Positions 8,121 to 17,312 of a stretch of DNA of 45,818 nt are shown piece after piece (the stretch's first letter is position 1; each line of letters begins with the position of its first letter). Below the pieces are notes generated by a model. That model was not told where the DNA came from, did not search any database, and saw only the letters and a list, made by a program, of their open reading frames with translations. A program made the translations under genes and the position numbers. Origin of the DNA: Gammaproteobacteria bacterium (lineage in GTDB: Bacteria; Pseudomonadota; Gammaproteobacteria; UBA1113); assembly GCA_021156165.1 (NCBI GenBank), contig JAJNBM010000006.1, forward strand, positions 1-45,818, in the 5' to 3' direction.

Positions 8121-9911
8121 TTAGGCAAACCTACTTTCTAAAGCAACATTGCTATAAGGATCTTCAAGGTATTCGACCCCTTGCTCCGGTAGGCGGTTGG
8201 CCCTATTTAAATTCAAAGAGTCCGATGGCGGTACAGATTGCGGGGAACGGCCAAAAAAAGAAAAGATTGAACGGATGCAGCTGCTTTCCGGAATAGAATG
8301 AGCTGTTATAACAGGTTGGCGTTCCGGATCGGCTTCTGCTATCAGAGTATTACATTGGCTCCACCAGCGTAAAAATAAAGCGGCAGCGGCTCCGCCCAGC
8401 CCTATTGCATAACCCATTGCAACGCCATCTATTCCTAAGTTGGCGGCAAATCCAAACAAGGCAGCCAACGCTATTCCGCTAACCATCCCGCAAAAAGCAA
8501 TGACGATAGGAAGAGATAAATCCTCGAAAGCCCGCGATTGTTGCAGTAGATTGTAACGAATATTATCGAATAGTGCCCCGACCACCATGATAGGCACCAA
8601 AGTTCTTAATTGTTTGGACACCTCAGGTGAAGCACCCCCCGAAATAAATTCTAGGGCTTTTGGATAGACTGCCAGAAAAAGAGGAAAAGGGGTCAAATAA
8701 ATAAGACTGGTGATCAGCCCGCCTCGGGAAAGCTGCACGCTAAACCGGGCCATTTGATAGATTTGATCCGGATCTTGTTGACTGTTTTTGACACTCATTG
8801 CTCGAGTGACTTCTCCCATGCAAGTCATACTAAAAGCTGCTAAAAAGATAAATTCAAAAAATATAAATTGCAAACAATAAGACATGGCGGATTGTTGTTC
8901 AACCCCTAATAATCCGCTGAGAATGCCAATGGCCAGCGTCAAAGATAAATCTATGCTATAGCTAACCACAAAAGCCATGCCATAACGGAGCATGTCCTTC
9001 AGCACATCCGTATTACGTCGTAAAATATTCCAGGATATTTGAAAAAAATTAAATTCTCGGCACTCTTTGTTAAATTTAACAAATAAACCATAGCATAAAG
9101 CGGTTAAATACGTTTCCAAAACGAAGCCTAAGGCAATACCTGTTTGATCTAAGTCAGGGAAAAATTTATACCCAAAGCCGAGCAAAATAGCCAATCCTAA
9201 TCCCATTACAAAAGTTACCAGAGCTAACCCCATGGACTCTTTATTCTTACCAAAACTCAACATTATTACACCCAGTGCAACTCGTGCCATCAGAGCAGGT
9301 ACGGCAAAAGAATAGGGCCTTAAAAAGCGTTCCGCTGAACGTGCTACACTATCTTGTTGATGAAAAATGGTTGTCATAATAGCTCTGGAGAAATAAAGAG
9401 ATGCCCAACATGGAACCGAGACTGCTGCAACCATGAGAAACGCGTAAGGGCCGACACTTTCAATTTGTTCTTTTAAATCAGGTTCGTCTGCAAGTGCTAT
9501 TAAAGCTTGGCTATCTGTAAGTTGTTTTTCTTTCCATTCCTCCAATTTGGAACTCAAGACATTCATAACGGATAGCAAAGGACTCATTGCTATTATGCAA
9601 AATGTATTCATGATAGTAGAGACCAGAGTTGCTGCTGCCGTATCATCTTCCGATTGGCTGATCAGTTGTAGCAGCAACACGGATGAGAATACTTCAAAAC
9701 AGAAAGTAAAAGAAAGACTCATCGGAATCCCGACTTTTGAGATATGTTTAAAAATATCCCAGAAAGAAACAGAAAGAGTTGGATCGGCGCTTTTCACTCG
9801 CTCGATCAATTTGTTAAAATCGTCGTCTTGAAAAGAGGAACCCCTTGTAACTGGCTCTAACGTTTGTTCACTTTCATCTTCATTAATCACAATTATTTTT
9901 GGATGAGCCAT
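8121..9911 (-). CDS. MATE-family-like polytopic membrane protein with long cytoplasmic tails
   Basis: 596 residues. A soluble acidic N-terminal tail (1 to about 55, rich in D/E/S) leads into DIFKHISKVGIPMSLSFTFC, the usual MATE first helix; about 12 hydrophobic helices follow in two halves, and a polar tail of about 60 residues (from about 535, QPVITAHSIPESS onward) ends the protein. MATE proteins exchange cations for drugs or metabolites; related MviN/Wzx flippases move lipid-linked sugars. Typical MATE carriers have about 450 residues, so both tails are additions. Substrate unknown. A TATAAT (minus strand, just upstream of the ATG) lies next to a TTAAG-AGAA-CTTAA inverted repeat. Confidence 0.75.
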   Translation of the reverse strand: MAHPKIIVINEDESEQTLEPVTRGSSFQDDDFNKLIERVKSADPTLSVSFWDIFKHISKVGIPMSLSFTFCFEVFSSVLLLQLISQSEDDTAAATLVSTIMNTFCIIAMSPLLSVMNVLSSKLEEWKEKQLTDSQALIALADEPDLKEQIESVGPYAFLMVAAVSVPCWASLYFSRAIMTTIFHQQDSVARSAERFLRPYSFAVPALMARVALGVIMLSFGKNKESMGLALVTFVMGLGLAILLGFGYKFFPDLDQTGIALGFVLETYLTALCYGLFVKFNKECREFNFFQISWNILRRNTDVLKDMLRYGMAFVVSYSIDLSLTLAIGILSGLLGVEQQSAMSYCLQFIFFEFIFLAAFSMTCMGEVTRAMSVKNSQQDPDQIYQMARFSVQLSRGGLITSLIYLTPFPLFLAVYPKALEFISGGASPEVSKQLRTLVPIMVVGALFDNIRYNLLQQSRAFEDLSLPIVIAFCGMVSGIALAALFGFAANLGIDGVAMGYAIGLGGAAAALFLRWWSQCNTLIAEADPERQPVITAHSIPESSCIRSIFSFFGRSPQSVPPSDSLNLNRANRLPEQGVEYLEDPYSNVALESRFA

Positions 9912-10337
9912 AACTTCCCTCTATTATAATGCTTAAGTTCTCTTAACTATTCGTGCCTTTTCAAGTGAAATACATATACTCTTGGCATTTGATTTTTAGA
10001 TGTTGTTGCCTTCGCTTCTCTTGCACCCGTCATATAGAATACTACACTCTTGGTGCTTGAAGACTCGGTGCCTAACCTAAAAACCAACTGCTATGAGTAT
10101 ATTTAGCGTATCTTGTGGTAATTTCTCGGAAAAAAACACTCATTTATATACTAGTTTTAATAGCGTGATCACGCGCACACACAAGGTTCTGTCACCACTA
10201 ATTCGCTATCTCCCATAATTATATGATGGATTGCTTCGGAGCGCAACTAGGCTGCTAAAGCATAAACATACTTTATTTTTATTACCCTTGCCTATTTGCT
10301 AAAAACTGGAAATGAACAACCAGAAAAGCGTTCGAAT
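9912..10337. other. Intergenic stretch without a recognised gene
   Basis: 426 bases between two minus-strand genes. Apart from the probable promoter region of the MATE-like gene near 9925-9950 (TATAAT and TTAAGAGAACTTAA on the minus strand), I see no convincing reading frame, RNA fold or repeat. Confidence 0.6.
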
Positions 10338-12419
10338 TCACACCTGTCCATACTCTAAGCCCTCAGCCAACCAACGTGTGATCAGCGCGTCACACACTAA
10401 AGGATTATCCCGCAATAGCGTTTGTGCGATCTCTTTTACCACAGGCAATAAAGCACTGTCGCGTGTATAAGACGCAATACGCAAACGACCTAGGCCCGTT
10501 TGGCGAGTTCCCAATAATTCGCCGCTGCCGCGTAAAGCCAAATCTTTTTCGGCAATGATAAAACCACTTTCGGTGCTGCGCATCACTTCTAGTCGTTGAT
10601 ACGCCGTATCCGATAAGGGGGCTTGATACAACAAGACGCAAAAACTTTCCGTACCTCCGCGACCCACACGACCGCGTAATTGATGCAACTGCGATAAGCC
10701 CATGCGTTCGGCGTTTTCAATAATCATCAAACTGGCATTGGGTACATCCACCCCCACTTCCACCACCGTAGTCGCCACTAATAAATCGATATCCCCTTTT
10801 TTAAAGGCTTGCATTACGGCAGTTTTATCGTTCGTTGCCAAGGCACCATGTGCTAAACCTATTTTTAAATTGGGCATTTGCGCGCTTAATTGTTGGTAGG
10901 TTTTAGCGGCTGCCTCGCATTGCAGTTTCTCCGAGTCTTCAATCAACGGACAGATCCAGTACGCTTGTCTTCCTGCTACACATTGTTCTTTTACGCGCTC
11001 TACAACTTTATCTCGTTTATCATTGGCAAGCACGATAGTTTGTATGGGTTTTCGCCCAGGTGGTAACTCATCGATAATAGAATGATCTAAATGCGCATAC
11101 ACACTCATTGCTAAAGTCCTAGGGATCGGTGTAGCCGTCATGATAAGTTGATGTGGATTAAAATCTTGTTGCAGTCCTTTCTGGCGTAGAGCCAAACGTT
11201 GATCGACGCCAAAGCGATGCTGTTCATCGATTACTAACACGGCTAGATTTTTAAATTGTACCGCCTCTTGGAATAAAGCGTGTGTACCAACGGTAATATG
11301 AGCATTCCCTGCTTTTATAGTTTCTAAGGTTTCTTTGCGTGTTTTACCCTTTATTTTTCCTGACAGCCATGCCACCGTTAATCCCAGTGACGAAAACCAT
11401 TGTGTTAAATTATGATAATGTTGTTCGGCTAAAATTTCGGTAGGTGCCATGAGAGCGCCTTGATACCCATTCGCGACCGCTTTTAATAAACTCAAAGCCG
11501 CGACGACGGTTTTACCCGAGCCCACATCCCCTTGCAACAAACGTAACATAGGTTCGCTGCGCTCTACATCGATGCGAATCTCGGTTAATACTTTTTTTTG
11601 TGCTGTCGTTAAAGTAAAAGGTAATTGTGCCAAGAATTCATGGGTTAACCTTTCTGCCCCGTTTAGTCTAGGTGCTGCCATGGCTTGGAAGGAAGCGCGT
11701 AACCGCGATAACCCTATCTGATGGGCTAAGAGTTCTTCTAAGGCCAGACGTTGTTGCATGGGGTGAACCCCTGCCAATAATTGCTTTCTATCCGCATCGG
11801 GCGGCGGCCGATGTACATAATGCAACGCTACACTTAAACTAGGTAATGAGAATTTATCCTGTAGATGCAATAGATGATCGCTTAGCAACGCGCCTTGTGT
11901 AAGTAGCTCTAGAACTTGATCACTTAGTCGCCGCCATTGCCATTGCGAAACCCCTTCGGTGGTGGGATATATCGGTGTTAAATGCTCATCCACCTCCAGC
12001 GCTTTTCCGGGTGTTAACGGTAAGTACTCGGGATGAATAATTTCTAAGCCCTGATACCCATAGCGCACTTCACCAAAACAACGTAACCTGGTTCCTACAC
12101 TCAAATGGCGCATCTGCTCTGCGTTAAAATGGAAGAAACGCAAGATGATATAACCGCTCGCATCACTGAATTCACAAATCAAACTGCCTTTGGGGCCACG
12201 GCTAACGCGGTGACTCTCTATAACCCCTTCAATGGCCACATAATCCCCAGCACGTGCATCGCGCAACGGCGTTAGGTGGGTTCGATCTAAATAACGAAAA
12301 GGCAAATGGAATAACACATCTTGCAGGGTGTAAATACTACGCTTGGCTAATAAAGCCGATAATCTAGGTCCTACGCCATGCAAGGTTTGGCAAGGTGCTT
12401 TGTCGAGCTCCGTCGTCAT
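10338..12419 (-). CDS. recG: ATP-dependent DNA helicase RecG
   Basis: Branch-migrates stalled replication forks and recombination intermediates. From the ATG at 12419 the protein has 693 residues, exactly the E. coli length. The N-terminal wedge domain includes FHLPFRYLDRT; helicase motifs follow: LLQGDVGSGKTVVAAL (Walker A), VLVIDEQHRFGVDQR (DEQH box), TATPIPRTLAM, VEVGVDVPNASLMIIENAER and QLRGRVGRGG (motif VI). An upstream ATG at 12452 would add 11 unrelated residues. I chose 12419 because the stop of the HxlR gene and this ATG share one base (TGATG), implying coupled translation, and GGAAAG stands upstream inside that gene. Confidence 0.97.
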   Translation of the reverse strand: MTTELDKAPCQTLHGVGPRLSALLAKRSIYTLQDVLFHLPFRYLDRTHLTPLRDARAGDYVAIEGVIESHRVSRGPKGSLICEFSDASGYIILRFFHFNAEQMRHLSVGTRLRCFGEVRYGYQGLEIIHPEYLPLTPGKALEVDEHLTPIYPTTEGVSQWQWRRLSDQVLELLTQGALLSDHLLHLQDKFSLPSLSVALHYVHRPPPDADRKQLLAGVHPMQQRLALEELLAHQIGLSRLRASFQAMAAPRLNGAERLTHEFLAQLPFTLTTAQKKVLTEIRIDVERSEPMLRLLQGDVGSGKTVVAALSLLKAVANGYQGALMAPTEILAEQHYHNLTQWFSSLGLTVAWLSGKIKGKTRKETLETIKAGNAHITVGTHALFQEAVQFKNLAVLVIDEQHRFGVDQRLALRQKGLQQDFNPHQLIMTATPIPRTLAMSVYAHLDHSIIDELPPGRKPIQTIVLANDKRDKVVERVKEQCVAGRQAYWICPLIEDSEKLQCEAAAKTYQQLSAQMPNLKIGLAHGALATNDKTAVMQAFKKGDIDLLVATTVVEVGVDVPNASLMIIENAERMGLSQLHQLRGRVGRGGTESFCVLLYQAPLSDTAYQRLEVMRSTESGFIIAEKDLALRGSGELLGTRQTGLGRLRIASYTRDSALLPVVKEIAQTLLRDNPLVCDALITRWLAEGLEYGQV

Positions 12420-12745
12420 CAGGATACTTTCCGTATATAACAAGCGCCCCACTTTTTTAAAGCCTCCAATACTGGCGTTAGGGTTTTACCCATATCAGTT
12501 AAAGCATACTCTACCCTAGGGGGAACTTCAGGATAAACTTTTCTAGAAATAATTTTGTCTGCTTCTAGTTCTCGCAGTTGGGTGGTTAACATACGCTGCG
12601 TTACTGCGGGCATTTCGCGCCGTAGTTCATTGAACCGTTTAGTACCTTGATTTAAGCTGAATAATATCAAGAGTTTCCATTTACCCCCTAGCACTTTAAT
12701 CGTAACCCCTATAGGGCAATCTGGGTTTAAGAATTCTTTCTTCAT
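12419..12745 (-). CDS. HxlR-family winged-helix transcription regulator
   Basis: 108 residues from the ATG at 12745: MKKEFLNPDCPIGVTIKVLG, then GGKWKLLILFSLNQGTKRFNELRR, MPAVTQRMLTTQLRELEADK and the wing RKVYPEVPPRVEYALTDMG. These are the classic HxlR blocks, including the N-terminal Cys (CPIG) that senses thiol or aldehyde stress in many members. A longer frame to 12868 adds 41 hydrophobic residues that no HxlR protein has. It is divergent from an MFS pump and overlaps recG by one base. It probably represses itself and the pump through the dyad at 12759-12776; recG may share its transcript. Confidence 0.92.
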   Translation of the reverse strand: MKKEFLNPDCPIGVTIKVLGGKWKLLILFSLNQGTKRFNELRREMPAVTQRMLTTQLRELEADKIISRKVYPEVPPRVEYALTDMGKTLTPVLEALKKWGACYIRKVS

Positions 12746-12758
12746 AAAGGCATATTCC

Positions 12759-12776
12759 AGTATACAAATAGATACT
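12759..12776. promoter_or_regulatory. Putative HxlR operator in the divergent promoter region
   Basis: AGTAT, 8 bases, ATACT: an 18-bp dyad of the size and AT-rich, TACT-ended style bound by HxlR/YodB proteins. It lies 14 bases upstream of the hxlR ATG and overlaps a TATACT on the minus strand. A second palindrome, TTATCA-G-TGATAA, follows around 12811-12823, on the pump side. Confidence 0.5.
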
Positions 12777-12870
12777 ATATAACAAATTTGTGCGTACTTA
12801 TCAAGTTCTCTTATCAGTGATAAAATAATGGATATTTTGCTATTTAATCCACTTGAGGGGTTCAACATTA

Positions 12871-14061
12871 ATGGCCCGTAGATTGTTGCCGTTTTATGCC
12901 GTTATATTTTTAGGATTTTTTGGCTATGCTTTAACCGTGGCCTTATTCATCCCTATGTTAATGGATCCAAACCTACTTATCCTGCCCCCCGAAGCTTCCG
13001 TTGCTGTGCGCACGAGTGTATCGGGCTTTTTATTGGCTGCTTACCCCTTAGGACAGTTCTTGGGTTCTCCCATCATGGGTAGGTTATCCGATCACTATGG
13101 CCGCAAGAAAGTGCTTTTGTTCAGTTTAGCTGTTTGCGTCGTGGGATTTTCAGGGATCGCGCTGAGTATTGAATATAAAGCCATCACTCTATTGTTTCTC
13201 AGCTGTTTGATAACGGGCTTGTTTGAATCTAACATGGCTATTTCACAATCCGTCATTGCCGATTGCTGCCAGGATTCTATTCAAAAAACACGTTTGATTG
13301 GCTATGCTTTTTCTGCTTGTAGTTTAGGGTATATCGTAGGACCGCTAGCAGGCGGCTTAGGCGCCTCTCATGGCGGTTACAGTACTCCGTTTTGGTTAAC
13401 AGCAGGTGGTATTTTATTTTTAATTCTCTGGATTTATTATAGCGTCAAAGCCACACCTGTTATTACGCAGCCAGAAACCCTTCATATTACAGAGGCTATC
13501 GTGAGCTTTAAAACCGTGTTTACAGTGAAACCGTTGCGTAAAACCTATTTAGTTAATTTTATGATTTTCTTTGCAGTGCAAGGTCTTTACAGGGTGGTTC
13601 CTTTGTATGTAGAACATGAGTGGGCCCCTCATCTGCAAACTTTTACTGCTTTAATTTCTTTTGCTTCTTTAGGGTGCTTAGTGGCAAATGTACTGGTTAT
13701 GGGCCGTTTAGCAAGGCAATTTAAAACAAAATCTTTATTAGAATATCTGCTTATTTTAAGTGGCATCACAGCTATATTGATACTCATTCCTCACGATTAT
13801 GCTTGGATTTGGTTAACCTATGGCTTAATGGCAATGCCTACGGTGATGCTGTTAACCACTTGTACCACTTGGCTCTCCAATCAAGTCGCAAATGAACAGC
13901 AAGGACAAGTTTTGGGAAATAATCAAGCTTTATTGGTGCTAGGTGAATGTTTGTCCGCAGCAATGGGTGGCTTGATTGCCGCTATTTGGGTACCGCTGCC
14001 CATTATTGTCATGAGTGGCATTTTATTTATCGCCTATTGGCTTGTAAATAAGAAAAATTAA
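12871..14061 (+). CDS. MFS multidrug-type efflux transporter (TetA/DHA1-like)
   Basis: 396 residues, about 12 helices. Motif A is clear: GRLSDHYGRKKVLLFS (about 66-81), with the preceding helix GFLLAAYPLGQFLGSPIMG; motif C-like SLGYIVGPLAGG follows in helix 5. These are marks of drug/H+ antiporters. I chose the ATG at 12871 with GAGGGG 10 bases before it; the longer frame from a TTG at 12853 would use that ribosome site as coding sequence. It is divergent from the HxlR regulator, so expression is probably induced by a toxic small molecule. Substrate not readable. Confidence 0.92.
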   Translation: MARRLLPFYAVIFLGFFGYALTVALFIPMLMDPNLLILPPEASVAVRTSVSGFLLAAYPLGQFLGSPIMGRLSDHYGRKKVLLFSLAVCVVGFSGIALSIEYKAITLLFLSCLITGLFESNMAISQSVIADCCQDSIQKTRLIGYAFSACSLGYIVGPLAGGLGASHGGYSTPFWLTAGGILFLILWIYYSVKATPVITQPETLHITEAIVSFKTVFTVKPLRKTYLVNFMIFFAVQGLYRVVPLYVEHEWAPHLQTFTALISFASLGCLVANVLVMGRLARQFKTKSLLEYLLILSGITAILILIPHDYAWIWLTYGLMAMPTVMLLTTCTTWLSNQVANEQQGQVLGNNQALLVLGECLSAAMGGLIAAIWVPLPIIVMSGILFIAYWLVNKKN

Positions 14062-14076
14062 AGAATAGATTTTTAT

Positions 14077-14147
14077 TAGGGTCTGTCGTCATTTGGTTTG
14101 TCGAAGCGAAAAATGAATAAAGCCGGTCCAAATGGCTACAGACCCTA
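14077..14147. mobile_element. Short MITE-like element, relative of 6495-6657
   Basis: TAGGGTCTGTCGTCATTTGG at one end and CCAAATGGCTACAGACCCTA at the other form near-perfect terminal inverted repeats. The part between, TTTGTCGAAGCGAAAAATGAATAAAGCCGG in pieces, matches the left arm of the larger element. It looks like an internal-deletion derivative. Confidence 0.7.
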
Positions 14148-14160
14148 AGGCCTCTGCTTC

Positions 14161-14213
14161 GTAGGGGCCGCCCCTAGAGCTGCCGAGGGCAGGCACGGGG
14201 GCCTGCCCCTACG
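14161..14213. repeat. REP-like palindromic element, copy 2
   Basis: GTAGGGGCCGCCCCTAGAGC to GGCCTGCCCCTACG; inverted ends. It sits just beyond the stop of ppsA, where its stem could protect the 3' end of the mRNA. Confidence 0.8.
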
Positions 14214-14222
14214 ATCTGACAA

Positions 14223-16601
14223 TTACTTCTTAGCCTCTTCCCCTAAAAACAACCACGTAGACACTACCGTATCGGGATTAAGCGAGATGGCATCTATACC
14301 CTGCTCCATTAACCATAAGGCTAAATCAGGGTGATCCGAGGGCCCTTGGCCGCAAATGCCTATGTATTTGCCTTGCTTACGGCAGGCATCGATTGCCAAT
14401 TGCAATAACATTTTTACCGCTTCATTGCGCTCATCAAAAGCATTCGCCACTAGACCCGAGTCGCGATCCAAACCTAAAGTCAATTGCGTTAAATCGTTCG
14501 AGCCTATGGAAAACCCATCAAAATAGTGTAGGAATTTTTCGGCTAATAAAGCATTGGAGGGAATCTCACACATCATAATCAAACGCAGTCCATTCTCGCC
14601 GCGTTTTAAACCGTGTAGAGCCAACACATCAATGGCCGCCTTAGCTTCATCTACAGTACGCACAAAAGGAACCATAACTTCTACGTTGGTTAAACCCATC
14701 GTTTCACGTACTATTTTAATAGCTTTACATTCTAAGGCAAAGCAATCCTTAAACGTAGGTGCAGCGTACCGCGATGCGCCTCTAAAACCCAGCATAGGGT
14801 TTTCTTCATGGGGTTCATACAAACTGCCACCCAAAAGATTAGCATATTCATTCGATTTGAAATCGGATAAACGCACTATAACGGGCTTAGGATAAAAGGC
14901 TGCGCCTAAGGTGGCAATACCTTCGGCCAAACGCATGACGTAAAAATCAACGGGGGAAGGATAAGCCGCGGTGCGTTGTTTAATTTCTTGTTGCAGCGAC
15001 GGCTCTAGTTTATCGAAATTGAGCAAGGCGTTAGGATGTATGCCTATAGCGCGATTAATAATGAATTCCAAGCGTGCTAAGCCCACCCCAAAATTAGGCA
15101 GCTGACAAAAATCAAAAGCGCGATCGGGCGTGCCCACATTCATGCAAATTTTAAAGGGTAATTGTGGCATATGATCAATATGTATTTGTTTACGTTCAAA
15201 TTTCAATAAGCCATCATATACCGTCCCTTCTTCACCTTCGGCACAGGAAACGGTAACCGGTGTTCCATCTTTAATCTCGCTGGTGGCAGTATTACAACCC
15301 ACCACCGCAGGGATGCCCAATTCACGTGCAATAATTGCCGCATGACACGTTCGACCACCGCGATTAGTCACAATGGCTGCGGCCCGTTTCATTACCGGTT
15401 CCCAATCCGGATCCGTCATATCCGTAACCAGCACATCACCCGCTTCAACTTTGTGAATATCGGCTAGCCCCTTCACTACGCGCGCCTTGCCTTGGCCGAT
15501 CTTCTGACCTATGCTACGGCCTATAGACAATACGGTGCCTTTTTCCAATAAATTAAATCGTTCTAAAGTTTGTTGATCCTGGCGGCTTTTAACGGTTTCC
15601 GGCCTCGCTTGCACGATATACAAGTCGCCATGTTCACCATCCTTAGCCCATTCTATATCCATAGGACAACCGTAGTGTGCTTCTATCGTTAGTGCAAACT
15701 GCGCTAATTGTGCGATTTCTTTATCGCTCAAGGAAAATTGTAAACGGAGTTCTTCGGGAACCGTTTCTATTTTAACGCGTTCAGAAGCGCCAGGCGCCGT
15801 ATTATAAACCATGCGTTGTTGCTTTAAGCCTAAGCGTCGCGACAAAATGGCATCGAAACCTTTTTTCAGTCCCGTTTTATACACATAAAATTCGTCGGGA
15901 TTAATGCTGCCTTGCACCAACAATTCACCCAAACCATAATTGGAAGTAATAAAGATAACTTCATTGGAACCCGTTTCCGTGTCTAGTGTAAACATTACCC
16001 CTGCGGCTGCTTCATCACTGCGCACCATTTTTTGTATACCAGCAGACAAAGCGACTTCCTCATGCGCAAAACCGTGATGTACTCTATAAGCGATCGCTCT
16101 ATCCGTATACAATGAAGCAAATACTAACTTTATTTTTTGCAATACATCTTCAAGACCATGCACGTTTAAAAAAGTTTCTTGTTGACCCGCAAAAGAAGCT
16201 TCAGGCAAATCTTCCGCCGTTGCCGAGGAACGTACTGCTACAGTAAAATCTTTTCCTAAACGTTCTCCTAAAGTTTGATAGGCTATTTTCATTTCCGCCA
16301 TAAACTTCTCAGAAAAAGGAGCCTCTATAATCCACTGTCGTGCTTTTGCGCCCTTCTCAGCTAATTGCGTTAAGTTTTCTATATCTAAGTCTTGCAACCA
16401 TTCTTTAAGACGCTTGTCTAAACCATTCTGGGCTAAAAAATCGCGGTAGGCTTCGGCGGTAGTCGCAAATCCGGGCGGCACTTTCACCCCCAGCTGCGTT
16501 AAATTTTGGATCATCTCTCCTAAAGAAGCATTTTTGCCTCCGACTAAATGCACATCATCGCGGCCTAGTTTTTCAAAAAAAATCACGTAAGGCATATTCA
16601 T
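14223..16601 (-). CDS. ppsA: Phosphoenolpyruvate synthase
   Basis: Pyruvate + ATP + H2O to PEP + AMP + Pi, the entry to gluconeogenesis from C3 acids. 792 residues, as in E. coli. Order of blocks: ATP-grasp N-terminus (LGRDDVHLVGGKNASLGEMI, AVRSSATAEDLPEASFAGQQ), the swivelling phospho-histidine loop GGRTCHAAIIAREL (about residue 420), and the C-terminal PEP/pyruvate barrel with IGSNDLTQLTLGLDRDS and GICGQGPSDHPD (catalytic Cys). A GGAGTGA ribosome site precedes the ATG. It starts 15 bases after the stop of the DUF2063 gene and may be read with the bufferin-type genes. Confidence 0.98.
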   Translation of the reverse strand: MNMPYVIFFEKLGRDDVHLVGGKNASLGEMIQNLTQLGVKVPPGFATTAEAYRDFLAQNGLDKRLKEWLQDLDIENLTQLAEKGAKARQWIIEAPFSEKFMAEMKIAYQTLGERLGKDFTVAVRSSATAEDLPEASFAGQQETFLNVHGLEDVLQKIKLVFASLYTDRAIAYRVHHGFAHEEVALSAGIQKMVRSDEAAAGVMFTLDTETGSNEVIFITSNYGLGELLVQGSINPDEFYVYKTGLKKGFDAILSRRLGLKQQRMVYNTAPGASERVKIETVPEELRLQFSLSDKEIAQLAQFALTIEAHYGCPMDIEWAKDGEHGDLYIVQARPETVKSRQDQQTLERFNLLEKGTVLSIGRSIGQKIGQGKARVVKGLADIHKVEAGDVLVTDMTDPDWEPVMKRAAAIVTNRGGRTCHAAIIARELGIPAVVGCNTATSEIKDGTPVTVSCAEGEEGTVYDGLLKFERKQIHIDHMPQLPFKICMNVGTPDRAFDFCQLPNFGVGLARLEFIINRAIGIHPNALLNFDKLEPSLQQEIKQRTAAYPSPVDFYVMRLAEGIATLGAAFYPKPVIVRLSDFKSNEYANLLGGSLYEPHEENPMLGFRGASRYAAPTFKDCFALECKAIKIVRETMGLTNVEVMVPFVRTVDEAKAAIDVLALHGLKRGENGLRLIMMCEIPSNALLAEKFLHYFDGFSIGSNDLTQLTLGLDRDSGLVANAFDERNEAVKMLLQLAIDACRKQGKYIGICGQGPSDHPDLALWLMEQGIDAISLNPDTVVSTWLFLGEEAKK

Positions 16602-16616
16602 TACTTCACTCCAAAA

Positions 16617-17312
16617 TCATACTAAAATATCTAATTTGCGCCATGTATCGCACCAAGCCACTACCGATTCGCGCACAGCATCTTCTTGATAGGCATTATT
16701 GCCTTGTTGCATTAGATGATGAACCGTATCTTCTATACTGCATTCTTTATACTGTAAGATCGTTTGCAACAGCAGCGCTGGCCAGGTTTCTAAGGCAAAC
16801 CAATGCACTAGATGCTTGCGATTACGATAAACCACGCCTTGCCAGGGTTGTGCGCGACGCTCTAAAGCAGTATATTCTTTGTCCAGAGGATGCACTGCAT
16901 AGTCATATTGGCAATAATACGCCAGCGGCGAACAACGCAGCAGCGCTGTATTGGGCTCAGGCAAGGGTTCATCTGCCACCGTAGCCACCAATTCCATCCA
17001 TTCAAAATGCGCTAAGGACCATAGCCACGGCCATTGGCCATAGTGCGCCTTATTATGCCACAAAAAGCTTAAAAATTCATCCGGCAATTGATAAAAATAA
17101 GGCGTAGCGGCTGCATGTTGATGCAAAAATTCATCTAGCAAAAAGGCCCAGTTTTCTGCCCCCACATAGTTTATTACGCGCGGGTAAATGTGGGCTAAGA
17201 CTTCATGCAAATTAGCGCGCACCAAATGATAGTAAATTTTTTCACGCCCAGAATGGGTTGTAGAATCCGTGCCCCGTAAATATTGACTAAATTGGTGCAT
17301 TTTACTAGACAT
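16617..17312 (-). CDS. DUF2063 / BufC-HvfC family partner of a RiPP-modifying enzyme
   Basis: 231 residues from the ATG at 17312. The N-terminus MSSKMHQFSQYLRGTDSTTH leads to a helical domain with YYHLVRANLHEVLAHIYPRV and NWAFLLDEFLHQH, typical of the DUF2063 DNA-binding-like domain that in fact acts as the recruiting partner of DUF692 enzymes. FHF-like aromatic blocks (PYFYQLPDEFLSFLW, HFEWMELVATVADE) follow. The longer frame to 17381 is read through the upstream gene and gives no family-like residues. Its ATG overlaps the DUF692 stop by 8 bases. Together with the upstream genes it forms a BufABC/HvfABC set. Confidence 0.88.
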   Translation of the reverse strand: MSSKMHQFSQYLRGTDSTTHSGREKIYYHLVRANLHEVLAHIYPRVINYVGAENWAFLLDEFLHQHAAATPYFYQLPDEFLSFLWHNKAHYGQWPWLWSLAHFEWMELVATVADEPLPEPNTALLRCSPLAYYCQYDYAVHPLDKEYTALERRAQPWQGVVYRNRKHLVHWFALETWPALLLQTILQYKECSIEDTVHHLMQQGNNAYQEDAVRESVVAWCDTWRKLDILV

